Source: Pandoraea iniqua
Lineage (GTDB): Bacteria > Pseudomonadota > Gammaproteobacteria > Burkholderiales > Burkholderiaceae
Length of the DNA: 64,000 bases
Assembly (NCBI RefSeq): GCF_902459685.1
Contig: NZ_CABPSF010000002.1
Span: forward strand, 62,001-126,000
Direction: 5' to 3'
A program made the translations under genes and the position numbers. How positions within the stretch are numbered: the first letter of the stretch is position 1; each line of letters begins with the position of its first letter. Positions 17,746-26,796 of this stretch are shown here, piece after piece. The notes beneath the pieces are model-generated. The model saw nothing but the letters and a program-made list of their open reading frames with translations, searched no databases and had not been told where the DNA came from.

Positions 17746-19404
17746 TCAGGCGTTGGCCGGTTTGCCGGTCAGGCGCGACGCAAGCATGAGCAACGTGCCG
17801 CTCACCGCCATCGAGACCACGCCCATCGCCATACCCTGACCGATCGAGCCTTGCTCGAACTGTCGCCATACGAAGATCGACACTGTCTGCACGCCGCTCG
17901 GCGCAAGCAGCAACGACGTAACCAACTCGCGCGACGCAATCGCAAACACGATCATCAGCGACGCCGCGAGCGCGGGCATCACCAACGGCAGCGTAATGCG
18001 GCGCAGGGCCACGCCGGCGGGTGCCCCGTGCACGCGGGCAGCAGCTTCCAGCGAAGCCGCCGTCTGACGCAACGCAGCGCTCGTGTAACGCACCGGATAC
18101 GGCAGCAACAGGCAGCTGTACGAGAGCAACAGAATTCCCCACGTGTTGTACGGCGTGACCGGCCAGAACGGCAGGTTCCACGCGAGGATCAGGCCCACAC
18201 CCACGACGATGCCCGGCAGCGCATGGGGCAACAGCGACAAGCCATCGATCAGCACGCGGCCGCGCATGGTCGACTTCACCACGCACCACGCACACAGGAA
18301 GCCCAGCACGCCTGTGACGAGCGACGTGCCCAGTGCCAGCGACAAGCTGGTCAGCAACGCTTCGACACCTTCGGCCCCCTGACCCAGCAGTGAAGCGAAA
18401 TGTGCCGTCGTCAGGTTCGCCATCGACAGCCCGCCCGAGAGCGTGCCCGAGAAGGCCGTCGCGAGAATCGAGAACAGCGGCGCGACCGTGGCCAGCAGCG
18501 CCACAAAACCGAACCCCACAATCACAGGCAGTTGCCAGCGCCCCAACGCACGCGGCGGTGAAGCAATGGGCTTGCCGGTTTGCGTCTCGAAGTCCTTGCC
18601 AGCCGACAACCGGTGCTGGAACACGAACGCCAGCAAGGCCAGCGTTGCCAGCACCACCGACAGGATCGATGCGCCCGGCAAGTCGATGGGCCAGTCGGCA
18701 AAGCGGCCTTCGATGGACGTGACCAGCACCGAAAACCCGGCGCGTGCCCCCAAAGCGGCAGGGGCACCGAACTCTTCGATGGCCATCGTGAACGCGAGCA
18801 GCAGACTGGCGGCAAACGCCGGCAGTGCCAGCGGCAGCGTCACGCGCGCAAACGCCCGCCATGCCGACGCGCCATGCACGCGTGCCACGTCGGCCAGCCG
18901 CGAGCCCGTGGTGGCCAGCGAGCGCGACACGGCGAAGTACACGACCGGGAAGATGTTGAGCGTCATCACGAAGACGAGGCCCGGCAGCGAGAAGAGGAAG
19001 CGTCCGGCATCGAGCCCGGTGAGCTGCTGCGCGTAACCGCCGGTTTGCAGCAACAGCATCCAGCCCAGCGCCGCGAGATACGGCGGCACCAGAAACGGCA
19101 GCAGGAAACACAGATCCCACACCCGCGCATACGGCACATGGAACAACCCGCGCACCGCGCCGAGGGCGCCGCCTACGAGTGCTGTGCCAAGTGCCACCGA
19201 CACCCCGAGCTGCAACGTGTTGCCGATGAGCGGCAACGTGCTGTCATGCGCGAGGGTCGGCCAGACGGCGGAGAAGGGCGCGGCGAACGAGCCCTGTGCG
19301 AGATGCGGGAAGATGGCCTGCAACAGCACGAACGCGACCGGTAATGCCACCACGACGGCGAGGGCTGCGACCGTCGCCGTCGGGAGAAGTCGGAACGATT
19401 TCAC
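17746..19404 (-). CDS. ABC transporter permease, two fused permease units
   Basis: A 552-aa inner-membrane permease with two tandem permease modules and about 12 helices, the layout of FbpB-type ferric iron and related transporters. Each half has its EAA loop that docks the ATPase: ADVARVHGASAWRAFARVTLPLALPA in the first half and EAAARVHGAPAGVALRRITLPLVMPA in the second. Translation appears to start at GTG 19404, only 6 bp after the stop of the binding-protein gene, with a weak ribosome-binding site, so coupling is likely. It is the last gene of a minus-strand operon ending at a hairpin terminator. Substrate could be ferric iron, a phosphonate or another small solute. Confidence 0.88.
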   Translation of the reverse strand: MKSFRLLPTATVAALAVVVALPVAFVLLQAIFPHLAQGSFAAPFSAVWPTLAHDSTLPLIGNTLQLGVSVALGTALVGGALGAVRGLFHVPYARVWDLCFLLPFLVPPYLAALGWMLLLQTGGYAQQLTGLDAGRFLFSLPGLVFVMTLNIFPVVYFAVSRSLATTGSRLADVARVHGASAWRAFARVTLPLALPAFAASLLLAFTMAIEEFGAPAALGARAGFSVLVTSIEGRFADWPIDLPGASILSVVLATLALLAFVFQHRLSAGKDFETQTGKPIASPPRALGRWQLPVIVGFGFVALLATVAPLFSILATAFSGTLSGGLSMANLTTAHFASLLGQGAEGVEALLTSLSLALGTSLVTGVLGFLCAWCVVKSTMRGRVLIDGLSLLPHALPGIVVGVGLILAWNLPFWPVTPYNTWGILLLSYSCLLLPYPVRYTSAALRQTAASLEAAARVHGAPAGVALRRITLPLVMPALAASLMIVFAIASRELVTSLLLAPSGVQTVSIFVWRQFEQGSIGQGMAMGVVSMAVSGTLLMLASRLTGKPANA

Positions 19405-19410
19405 GTGGGG

Positions 19411-20382
19411 TCAGTGTTGGCCGTTGAGTTTCGCGAAACGGGCCAGCACTTCCGCGCGCGAGGCGCTCGACGACTGTGCGTCGCCTTGCGGCAGCAAACG
19501 CAGATCCTTGAACGAGGCGCGCTTGATGGCAATGTCTTCACGTGCCGGAATCAGCCACGCTTCCGCCACCAGTTGCTGACCTTCGTCGGAGAGCACGTAG
19601 TCGATGAACTGACGCGCTTCGCTTTGCAGCTTCGACGTGTTCAGAATCATCATCGGACGCGGGGCGATCACCGTGCCACTCGTCGGGAAGATCACCTTCA
19701 CGGCCTCACCGCCTGCCGCTGCCGCATAAGCCACGTAATCGACGGCACCGAACACGGCTGCCTTCGCGCCTTGCAGCACCGGGTTCAGCGCTTGCGCGTT
19801 CGGGCCCGACACCACCATGCCGTTTTGCTTCAGATCGTCGAAGAGCTTCCACGCTTCGCCGCCCAGACGCGCTTGCAGACCGAGCAGCAAGTCGGCCGAC
19901 GCGCCCGAGAGGGCCGGGTCAGGCATGGTCACAAGGTTGCGATACGCGGGCTTGGTCAGATCGCGCCAGTCGTGCGGCTCGGGCGTGCCCGACTTCGCAT
20001 TCCACACGATACCGAGCGCCGAGAGGCCCTGCGCGACGTAATGCGTCGTCTTGAACGGGGCCGGTACGCGGGCGGCGTTGGCGCTCTGGAACGGGGCGAG
20101 CCAGCCGCGCTTTTCGAGGTCTTGTGCGGTGTCCCACGAGGCGGAGATGAGCACGTCGGCACGCGGGTTGGCCTGTTCGGCTTCGATACGTGCCATCACC
20201 TTGCCGGTAGTGGCCTGAAATACATCGACTTTGATGCCGGTCTTCTTCTCGAAACCCGTTGCAAGCTTCTTGCTCAGGTTGCCGGGGCCGGCGGTGTAGA
20301 CGGTCAGCGCATGGGCGTGTTGTGCGCCGACACTTGCAGCAAAGGCCATGGTGAGTGTCGCGATAATTTTGCGGTGGAGCAT
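19411..20382 (-). CDS. ABC transporter periplasmic substrate-binding protein
   Basis: A 323-aa periplasmic binding protein of the FbpA/FutA-like superfamily. A signal peptide (about 25 residues, ending AQHAHA) precedes LTVYTAGPGNLSKKLATGFEKKTGIKVDVFQATTGK, the usual first strand and ligand loop of this group. Later segments ADVLISASWD, LGIVWNAKSG and VFGAVDYVAYAAA are typical. True ferric-binding proteins usually carry a tyrosine pair that chelates iron; I cannot confirm that pair, so a phosphonate or other anion ligand remains possible. It lies between the ATPase and permease genes with gaps of 6 bp on each side. Confidence 0.85.
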   Translation of the reverse strand: MLHRKIIATLTMAFAASVGAQHAHALTVYTAGPGNLSKKLATGFEKKTGIKVDVFQATTGKVMARIEAEQANPRADVLISASWDTAQDLEKRGWLAPFQSANAARVPAPFKTTHYVAQGLSALGIVWNAKSGTPEPHDWRDLTKPAYRNLVTMPDPALSGASADLLLGLQARLGGEAWKLFDDLKQNGMVVSGPNAQALNPVLQGAKAAVFGAVDYVAYAAAAGGEAVKVIFPTSGTVIAPRPMMILNTSKLQSEARQFIDYVLSDEGQQLVAEAWLIPAREDIAIKRASFKDLRLLPQGDAQSSSASRAEVLARFAKLNGQH

Positions 20383-20388
20383 TATGGG

Positions 20389-21117
20389 CTACCTCGTAAT
20401 ACGTTTGTCAACGCGCCCGTGGGCGAGGATCACAATCTGATCGGCCAGCGCTTCGGCTTCTTCGCGGTCGTGGGTCACGTACACAGCCGTGGTGCCCAGA
20501 CGCGAGAGCAGGGCACCGATGTCGGTGCACAGGCGCGTGCGGAGATCGCGATCGAGGTTGGATAGCGGTTCGTCGAAGAGCAGCAGGCGAGGGGCCGAGA
20601 CGATGGCGCGCGCCAGTGCGACACGCTGTTGCTGGCCGCCGGAAAGCGCTTGCGGCCGGCGCGTGCCGTAACCGGCGAGGCCGACCAGCGTCAGCGCTTC
20701 TTCCACACGCTCAGCGCGCTCGGCGCGTTTTACGCCACGCATTTCAAGCGGAAACGCCACATTGGCCGCCACGGTCATGTGCGGCCACAGCGCATAGTCC
20801 TGAAAGACCATGCCGAGCGAGCGCAATTCGGGCGAATGGCAAACGGTGTCGCTGGCGACAACGGTGTCGTCGAAGCGGATTTCGCCGCCGGTAGGCGCGA
20901 GCAGTCCTGCGAGCAGTTTGAGCAGCGTGCTCTTGCCGCAGCCGGACGGTCCCAGCAAGGCGGTCGTGGTGCCGGCCGGAACATCGAGATCGATGCCGTC
21001 AAGCACGCGCGCTGCACCAAACGTCTGGTGCAGCGCGCGCAGCGAGAGATGAACCCCGCTGCTTGCCATGCTTGCCGGCGACACCTCGCCGTACGACGGG
21101 CGTGTGTCGCGCTTCAT
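20389..21117 (-). CDS. ABC transporter ATP-binding protein
   Basis: A 242-aa ATPase that powers the adjacent permease. Walker A is GPSGCGKST (about residue 55), the Q-loop lies in VFQDYALWPHM, the signature is LSGGQQQRVALARA, Walker B is LLLFDEPLSNLD and the switch histidine lies in VYVTHDREEA. The protein stops soon after this core, so it lacks the C-terminal TOBE-like domain that many iron or spermidine importers carry. Its ATG overlaps the stop codon of the upstream porin gene as TGATG, which couples their translation. A second Met 16 residues in is an alternative start. Confidence 0.92.
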   Translation of the reverse strand: MKRDTRPSYGEVSPASMASSGVHLSLRALHQTFGAARVLDGIDLDVPAGTTTALLGPSGCGKSTLLKLLAGLLAPTGGEIRFDDTVVASDTVCHSPELRSLGMVFQDYALWPHMTVAANVAFPLEMRGVKRAERAERVEEALTLVGLAGYGTRRPQALSGGQQQRVALARAIVSAPRLLLFDEPLSNLDRDLRTRLCTDIGALLSRLGTTAVYVTHDREEAEALADQIVILAHGRVDKRITR

Positions 21118-22253
21118 CAGAACACGTGCTTGACGCCGGCCATCGTACCGAACTGGTTCTTGCCGGCCACCACGTTGGTGCCGAAACCGTTCAGACCGAG
21201 GTCGGAGCCGTTGCGGTTCACGACGTAGCCCATGTTGACGTAGACGTCGGTACGCTTCGAGAAGCTGTAGTCGGCGCTGACCTGGAACGACAACGGGTCA
21301 CGATTCGTGCCGTAGAAGTTCTGGTACATGGCCGTGGCCGACAGATCGAGCGCCGGCGTGGCGTGCCACGTGGTACCCAGCCAGTAGTAGCTCGAGGCTT
21401 CCACCGGGCTCTTGTTCAGGGCCGAGAGGTGGATCGCCTTGGCGTTCAGGTAGCGGTAGCCCACATACAGGTCGACGCTTTGCAGCGAGTACTGCACGGC
21501 GGCGGCGATGCGGCGATCGACGTTGCCTTCATAACCGCCGACCTTGGCGGTCAGCGCAGCGTTCGGGAGCACCGAGCCGCCGTTCTTCTGGTCGTAAGCG
21601 ATCACGAACGACAGCGGGCCGTTGGCGTAACGCAGACCGGCGTCGACCACTTGCGCGCGACGGTTGTCGCCCGGCGTGGTGCTGGACGCACCGAAGCTCA
21701 CGTCGTCGTAGCCCTTCGAGTACTGCACCATCGCTTCGAAGGCGCCGAACTTGCCCGTGTAGCGCAGGCTGTTGTCCAGACGATCCGAGAACGCGGTGTC
21801 CTGCATCTTGATGGCGTACACGGCGTTGTTGAGCGGGTTGAACTTGCTCACCCAGTCAAGGAACACGCCGCCCTGACGGCCGATCGAGACCGCGCCGAAG
21901 GCGTTGTTCGACAAACCGACATAAGCCAGCCGGCCAAACTCGCGACCGCCCTGAAGGGACGTGCCGTTGCCGAGGTTGAAGCCGTTTTCGAGCAGGAAAA
22001 ATGCCTTGTTGCCGCCACCGAGGTCTTCGGAGCCCTTGAGACCCCAGCGTGAACCGGCGAGGTTGCCCGAGGTGACGCGGGAGAGGCTGACGGTGTTGCC
22101 GGCGCTGTTCTTGTCGGCGTTGGTAAGGAATTCGACACCCGAGTCGATCAGCCCGTAGAGCTGAACGTTTGACTGGGCCAAGGCGGGCATGGGCAGGCTG
22201 CTGGCGAAAGCCAGGCAGCACCCCGCCGCCGCAATGCGGAAGTTGGGTTTCAT
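21117..22253 (-). CDS. Gram-negative porin, first gene of an ABC-transporter operon
   Basis: A 378-aa outer-membrane porin of the same family as the one at 6.8-8.1 kb. The signal peptide ends SLPMPALAQ and the mature chain begins [38 protein letters not shown] matches the family core, and the C-terminus ends in phenylalanine (VKHVF). What is unusual is its place: its stop codon overlaps the start of an ABC ATPase gene (TGATG), and the binding protein and permease follow closely. This suggests that the porin supplies the outer-membrane step of the same uptake route. The ligand is unknown. Confidence 0.92.
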   Translation of the reverse strand: MKPNFRIAAAGCCLAFASSLPMPALAQSNVQLYGLIDSGVEFLTNADKNSAGNTVSLSRVTSGNLAGSRWGLKGSEDLGGGNKAFFLLENGFNLGNGTSLQGGREFGRLAYVGLSNNAFGAVSIGRQGGVFLDWVSKFNPLNNAVYAIKMQDTAFSDRLDNSLRYTGKFGAFEAMVQYSKGYDDVSFGASSTTPGDNRRAQVVDAGLRYANGPLSFVIAYDQKNGGSVLPNAALTAKVGGYEGNVDRRIAAAVQYSLQSVDLYVGYRYLNAKAIHLSALNKSPVEASSYYWLGTTWHATPALDLSATAMYQNFYGTNRDPLSFQVSADYSFSKRTDVYVNMGYVVNRNGSDLGLNGFGTNVVAGKNQFGTMAGVKHVF

Positions 22254-22361
22254 TACAGGAGTCCTCTTTGGGATTCAATTGAGCCGTCAGGTTAAGCGGC
22301 CAACATGTCGCCAACATGACAATCGATCGTCATCCGAAAGAGGTCCTGCAATGCTTGCCGC

Positions 22362-23663
22362 TCAGATCGTGTTCGGGCCGGGCAGGGTGATGGTGAAGCG
22401 GGCGCCACCGAGTGGCGAAGTCTCCACGCCGACCTTGCCGCCGTGCAGCAGTGCGATACGCCGCACGATGGCCAGCCCCAGCCCGAAGCCGCCGGTGGCG
22501 CGGTTGCGGCTGCTGTCGAGACGGTGGAACGGCTCGAAAATGCGCGCGCGGTCTTCGGCGGGCACGCCTTCGCCGTCGTCGTCGACGTAGATCATCACAC
22601 CGCCGTCGTCGCAGGTTTTCGCACCGCACACGATACGCCGCGAGGTATGGCGCATGGCGTTGTTGAGCAGGTTCTGCACGGCGCGGGCGAGCAGCTTGGG
22701 TTCGACTTCGACGCAGTCGGCACCGGGTTCTGCCGCGATATCGAGCGCAATCGAGCGCGACGCCAGCACTTCGGTGCAATTGGCGGCGAGGCTGTCGAAC
22801 ATCAGGCGCAGCGACACGCTGTGACGCGTGGGCGGCGCGGTGATCTGATCGAGACGGGCGAGCGAGAGCAGCTCGGTCACCAGTTCATCAAGCTCGCGAA
22901 TGTCGCCCTTGAGCGCGACGATGCGATCGTCGGCATCGGCGTCGTGGCGGCGCTGTTGCAGGATTTCCAGCCCGAAGTCGAGCCGCGCGATCGGCGTGCG
23001 CAGTTCATGCGACACGGCATTGATCATGTCTTTCTGCGTGGTGATCGAGCGTTCGATGCGATCGGCCATCGTGTTGAACACGCGCACGAGGGCGGCCAGA
23101 TTCGAGAAACGGGAGACACGGGCGCGCGAACTGAAATCGCCTTCGCCGAAACGCAAAGCTGCACGGTTGAGCGACTGCACGTCGGTCCAGTACCAGCGCG
23201 ACCATGTGAGCACGGCGAGCAGGATCAGCAGCGCGACCAGCGTGTAGGCGAGGTAGTTGATCTGGCGCAGATTCAGGTCGGTGCCGGTGGCCGAGGTGAG
23301 CACCCAGTCGGAGTTGCGCAGGCGCACGGCGTAGTGATCGCCGTCGATGCCGTTGGCGACGACGAGCCCCGCTTCGAGATCCTTACGGGCATATTCGAAC
23401 GGCAGCGGCAGGCCTTTGAGCGGCTTGATGTCGATCTTGTCGTTGCCGTGAGATTCGAACGTCGCGATGAACGCCGGCCACTCGGATTCCGGCAGCTTTT
23501 CGAGCGACTGGTTGATGAGCCAGACGTAGGCGCCCAATTGCTTCTGCGCGGAACGGTTCAGGATGTCGTAGAAGAAAAAGCCGAACGTGTTGTTGATCAG
23601 CAGGATGGCCGCGACCACGGCGAGCGCGACCAGCGCGTACAGCTTCAAAAGAATGCGAAACAT
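22362..23663 (-). CDS. Sensor histidine kinase (RstB/EnvZ-like)
   Basis: A 433-aa membrane histidine kinase. TM1 is at about residues 8-30 and TM2 at about 140-158, enclosing a periplasmic sensor of about 110 residues. A HAMP region ([14 protein letters not shown]-type) follows, then the phosphoacceptor motif [15 protein letters not shown] near residue 220 and the ATPase boxes [28 protein letters not shown] and [19 protein letters not shown]. The gene begins 3 bp after the stop of its response-regulator partner. The general build resembles RstB. The stimulus is unknown; the divergent MipA-like gene is a likely target of the pair. Confidence 0.93.
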   Translation of the reverse strand: MFRILLKLYALVALAVVAAILLINNTFGFFFYDILNRSAQKQLGAYVWLINQSLEKLPESEWPAFIATFESHGNDKIDIKPLKGLPLPFEYARKDLEAGLVVANGIDGDHYAVRLRNSDWVLTSATGTDLNLRQINYLAYTLVALLILLAVLTWSRWYWTDVQSLNRAALRFGEGDFSSRARVSRFSNLAALVRVFNTMADRIERSITTQKDMINAVSHELRTPIARLDFGLEILQQRRHDADADDRIVALKGDIRELDELVTELLSLARLDQITAPPTRHSVSLRLMFDSLAANCTEVLASRSIALDIAAEPGADCVEVEPKLLARAVQNLLNNAMRHTSRRIVCGAKTCDDGGVMIYVDDDGEGVPAEDRARIFEPFHRLDSSRNRATGGFGLGLAIVRRIALLHGGKVGVETSPLGGARFTITLPGPNTI

Positions 23664-23666
23664 GAA

Positions 23667-24371
23667 TCAACTCTCCCAAGCCGACGGGCTGAAAAGGTAG
23701 CCCCGGCCCCAGACGGTCTTGATGCGCTGCGGCTCGCCATCGGTATCTTCGAAGCGTTTGCGCAGCCGGTAAATGCCCACGTCCACGGTGCGGTCGATGC
23801 CGTCGAATTCGATGCCGCGCAGCTGTTGCAGGATTTCGTCGCGGGTCACCACGCGCCCGGCGCCCTTTGCCAGAATCAGCAGCAGGCTGAATTCGTTCGA
23901 TTTCAACTCCACCGGCAAGCCGCGCCAGAACACCATGCGGTCGCGCGGAACGATGCGCAACTGGCCGAACGCGAGACCGTCTTCGGTGGGTTCTTCGATC
24001 TCGGCAAGCGGCGTGGCGCGGCGCAATAGCGCCCGCAGGCGTGCCAGCAGCAGCCGTGGTTCAACCGGCTTGACGACGTAATCGTCGGCCCCGACTTCCA
24101 GTCCGGCGACCTGATCGTAGGTATCTTCGCGTGCCGTCAGGATGAGGATGGGCGTGGCGCTGACGGCGCGAAGCTGCCGGCAGACCTCCATGCCGTCCAT
24201 GCCGGGCAACATCAGGTCAAGGATGACGACGTCGGGCGAGAAGGCGCGAAAGCGCTCCAGCGCCCGCGCGCCGTTGGCCACCACCGTCACTTCAAATCGA
24301 TAAGCGTGCAGATATTCGGTGACGAGTGCGGCAAGCCGCGCATCGTCCTCGACGAGCAAGACACGGTACAT
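23667..24371 (-). CDS. OmpR-family response regulator (RstA-like)
   Basis: A 234-aa response regulator. The receiver domain (about residues 1-118) has the acidic pair EDD near residue 8, the phosphoacceptor aspartate in VVILDLMLPG (about residue 52) and the conserved lysine in DDYVVKPVEP. The output domain (about 135-230) is an OmpR/PhoB winged helix, seen in VELKSNEFSLLLILAKGAGRVVTRDEIL and VDVGIYRLRKRF. It is the first gene of a two-gene operon with its kinase. It is divergent from a MipA-like outer-membrane gene across a 265-bp region that contains an inverted repeat. Confidence 0.94.
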   Translation of the reverse strand: MYRVLLVEDDARLAALVTEYLHAYRFEVTVVANGARALERFRAFSPDVVILDLMLPGMDGMEVCRQLRAVSATPILILTAREDTYDQVAGLEVGADDYVVKPVEPRLLLARLRALLRRATPLAEIEEPTEDGLAFGQLRIVPRDRMVFWRGLPVELKSNEFSLLLILAKGAGRVVTRDEILQQLRGIEFDGIDRTVDVGIYRLRKRFEDTDGEPQRIKTVWGRGYLFSPSAWES

Positions 24372-24476
24372 GGCCGTATTCCTTTCCTGTTGTGCTGTGC
24401 CGCAATGTTGGGCGGCACTCCCGTGAAGCGCATTCTACTGCCCGGGAGCCCCGCCCGGCGGGCGTTTCAAACCTGC

Positions 24477-24498
24477 GAACAATTGAAAACATTTGTTC
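24477..24498. promoter_or_regulatory. GAACAA-N10-TTGTTC inverted repeat between response regulator and mipA
   Basis: GAACAA (24477-24482) and TTGTTC (24493-24498), with a 10-nt AT-rich centre, lie in the divergent region. One helical turn separates the arms, which fits a dimeric regulator; the neighbouring OmpR-type regulator is the natural candidate. Inference only. Confidence 0.4.
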
Positions 24499-24636
24499 AC
24501 AACTCTCCTAAATCGAATAACAGTCACGCCGCCGGTTCGCGCCTACCATGCGTTCACCTTGCAGTCCGTTCGTCTTGATTCATCTCGCTTCGTCGTGTTC
24601 GCCGGCTGCAATCTTCCAATAATTTGTAGGAATCCA

Positions 24637-25533
24637 ATGAAAAACCGCCCCCTTCGCCATCTCCGCCATCTCCGCTATGCGCGCTATCTCCGCCTGTTTC
24701 CCCGCGTTGCTGCACTGAGCGCTGCTGGTGTCGTGTTCGCTGGTGTCGCCCCGCAGGCGTTCGCCGTCGACCCGGGCCGCTACAGCGGCATCCAGCCCGA
24801 CGCGAGCCTGCCCACGCAGGCGCCGGAAAGCGGTTACGAGTTCACGGTGGGGGGCGGTGTCGGTTATTCGCCGCGCTACATGGGCAGCAATGAATACCGC
24901 GTGACGCCCGCGCTGAATCTGGCGCTGCAAACGCCGTTTGGCGTGTTCGTCGGGTTGAGCGGCATCGGCTACCGGCTGTCGTTGCCGGCGGGCTTCTTCG
25001 TGTCGGCCGCGCTGTCGTACGACGGCGGCCGAAAGGACCAGAAGAAGGGGCTCGACTCGGGGTCGGACAAGCTGCGCGGCATGGGCGACATCAAGGGCTC
25101 GGTGTTCACCACGCTGCAAGCCGGCTACGCCATCGGCGATCTGGCCGTTGTGAGCGTCGCGACCGATATTCCGCTCTCTAACCGCGATCGCGGCAATGTC
25201 TATCGCTTTGCGGTGGACAGCTTGCTGTTCAAGACGGCCGAAGACTCGGTGGGCGTGAGCGCAACGGCGCACTTTGCCAGCGGCAAGTATGCGCAGACGT
25301 ATTTCGGCGTGACGGCCAACCAGAGTCTGAATTCCGGCTATCGGCAGTATGCCGTCGGCGGCGGCCTATACGGCGTGAGCCTCACGGCGAACTGGACGCA
25401 CAAGTTCAACAAGCACTGGAGCACTACGGTTGCCGGCGGCCTGATTCGCTACACCGGTAACGCATCGAAGAGTCCCATCGTGTTCAACAAGACCAACTAT
25501 CAGGTCGCCACCACGCTCGATTACACGTTCTGA
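24637..25533 (+). CDS. MipA/OmpV-family outer membrane protein
   Basis: A 298-aa outer-membrane beta-barrel of the MipA/OmpV family, which includes a scaffold for murein enzymes and osmolarity- or antibiotic-linked proteins. A long basic N-terminus (RHLRHLRYARYLRL, encoded by small direct repeats) precedes a signal-peptide core that ends APQAFA. The mature part starts with TVGGGVGYSPRYMGSNEYRVTPALNL, a strong family signature, and ends with the C-terminal aromatic pattern LDYTF. The ATG at 24637 follows GTAGGAATCCA. It is divergent from a two-component system that probably regulates it. Confidence 0.88.
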   Translation: MKNRPLRHLRHLRYARYLRLFPRVAALSAAGVVFAGVAPQAFAVDPGRYSGIQPDASLPTQAPESGYEFTVGGGVGYSPRYMGSNEYRVTPALNLALQTPFGVFVGLSGIGYRLSLPAGFFVSAALSYDGGRKDQKKGLDSGSDKLRGMGDIKGSVFTTLQAGYAIGDLAVVSVATDIPLSNRDRGNVYRFAVDSLLFKTAEDSVGVSATAHFASGKYAQTYFGVTANQSLNSGYRQYAVGGGLYGVSLTANWTHKFNKHWSTTVAGGLIRYTGNASKSPIVFNKTNYQVATTLDYTF

Positions 25534-25602
25534 GCGTCTGTACTCGTGTGAAGTGCGGTGGTCCTGTTGGGTCCAGTTTCCTAGCCTTGCGAGGCAAAAG
25601 CC

Positions 25603-26709
25603 ATGCGAATTCTCGTCACCGGCAGTACCGGTTTTGTGGGCGGCGCCGTCGTCGCCCAACTTCTCAAAGACGGCTTCGGCCCGTCGCTGTTGCTGCTGGT
25701 GCGTGCGCGCACGAGTTCCGACGGCCTTGCGCGCGTGCGTGCCGCCATGGACCGGTTTCGCGTCGCCCCGGTACACCGGCTTTCGCTCACGGAAGCGAAC
25801 ATCGTTTGCGGCGATCTCGCGCAACCGATCTCGTTCGACGACGACCATCGCATGCGCCGCGTGACCCACGTGATCCACGCGGGGGCCATCGCCTCGTTCT
25901 CGGCGCACCCGCAACTCGATACCGTGAACGTCGCGGGCACGCTGGCGCTCGCGCGCGCCGTGGCCGCTTCGCCGGTGCTGGAGCGCTTCGTGTATGTGGG
26001 CACGGCCATGGCCTGCGGCGATGCGTTGTCAGGCGTGGTCAAGGAGTCGCACGATCTGGCGCGCGCCGATCATCAACTGGTGCCGTACACGGCGTCGAAG
26101 GCCGAAGCGGAGGCGCGGCTGCGGCGCGAATGGCCGGGGCTGCCGCTGGTGGTTGCGCGTCCGTCGATTGTCGTGGGGCATACCAAACTCGGCTGCGAGC
26201 CGTCGGGCAGCATCTTCTGGATGTTCCGCATGGTGCAGTTGCTGGGTGCGTTCACGTGCGGTCTCGATGACCGGCTCGACGTGGTGCCGGTCGATTTCTG
26301 CGCCGACGCGCTGATCGATCTGGCATTTCTGCCGCGCTTACGCCACGACCTGTATCACGTGTCGGCGGGGCAGTCGTCGACGCGCACGATTCGCGAGATC
26401 GAAGCGGCGCTTGCCCGAGCGCGCGGTGTGGCACCGCTGGGCGAGCGCTTCCGGCATATCGGCGACGCAGAGATCGAGCGGCTGACACCGGCGCTCTCGC
26501 GCCAACTCGGCAATGGCAACGGCCGGTTGATGGCCAAGGCGTTGCGTCGCTATGGCGCGTTTGCCTCGCTCGATTACGTGTTCGATAACCATCGCCTGCT
26601 GGGCGAAGGCACTTCGCCGCCGCCGCCCGTCACCGATTACCTCGATGTTTGTGTGCGCTCGTCGGCAGCCACCTCGGTGGCCGAGCAGATGGCGTGGGAT
26701 TTCAAGTGA
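25603..26709 (+). CDS. Extended short-chain dehydrogenase, reductase-type NAD-binding protein
   Basis: A 368-aa protein of the extended SDR or fatty-acyl-reductase-like (NAD_binding_4) type. The nucleotide motif is TGSTGFVGGAVV (residues 6-17), followed by DLAQP and THVIHAGAIASFS. The catalytic pair appears as YTASKAEAE (Tyr-x-x-x-Lys near residue 164). The middle PLVVARPSIVVGHTKLG is also typical. It is likely a soluble cytoplasmic oxidoreductase or epimerase acting on a lipid, sugar or acyl substrate. It has no operon partner: the preceding MipA gene ends 69 bp upstream and a convergent lysR gene lies downstream. Substrate is unknown. Confidence 0.82.
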   Translation: MRILVTGSTGFVGGAVVAQLLKDGFGPSLLLLVRARTSSDGLARVRAAMDRFRVAPVHRLSLTEANIVCGDLAQPISFDDDHRMRRVTHVIHAGAIASFSAHPQLDTVNVAGTLALARAVAASPVLERFVYVGTAMACGDALSGVVKESHDLARADHQLVPYTASKAEAEARLRREWPGLPLVVARPSIVVGHTKLGCEPSGSIFWMFRMVQLLGAFTCGLDDRLDVVPVDFCADALIDLAFLPRLRHDLYHVSAGQSSTRTIREIEAALARARGVAPLGERFRHIGDAEIERLTPALSRQLGNGNGRLMAKALRRYGAFASLDYVFDNHRLLGEGTSPPPPVTDYLDVCVRSSAATSVAEQMAWDFK

Positions 26710-26796
26710 GTCTCGTTGGAGGACGGGGCAGGCGACGCGCCGGTCCGGTCAGCTGGCTGCGGGGCGTGCAGCGTACGATGGGGTCGCTGCCGCCTT

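Noticed and set aside
24637-24720. Short direct repeats encoding RHLRHLRYARYLR in the MipA-like gene, considered as a regulatory repeat
   Set aside because: They lie inside the coding sequence and simply make a basic signal-peptide N-region; no sign of phase variation.
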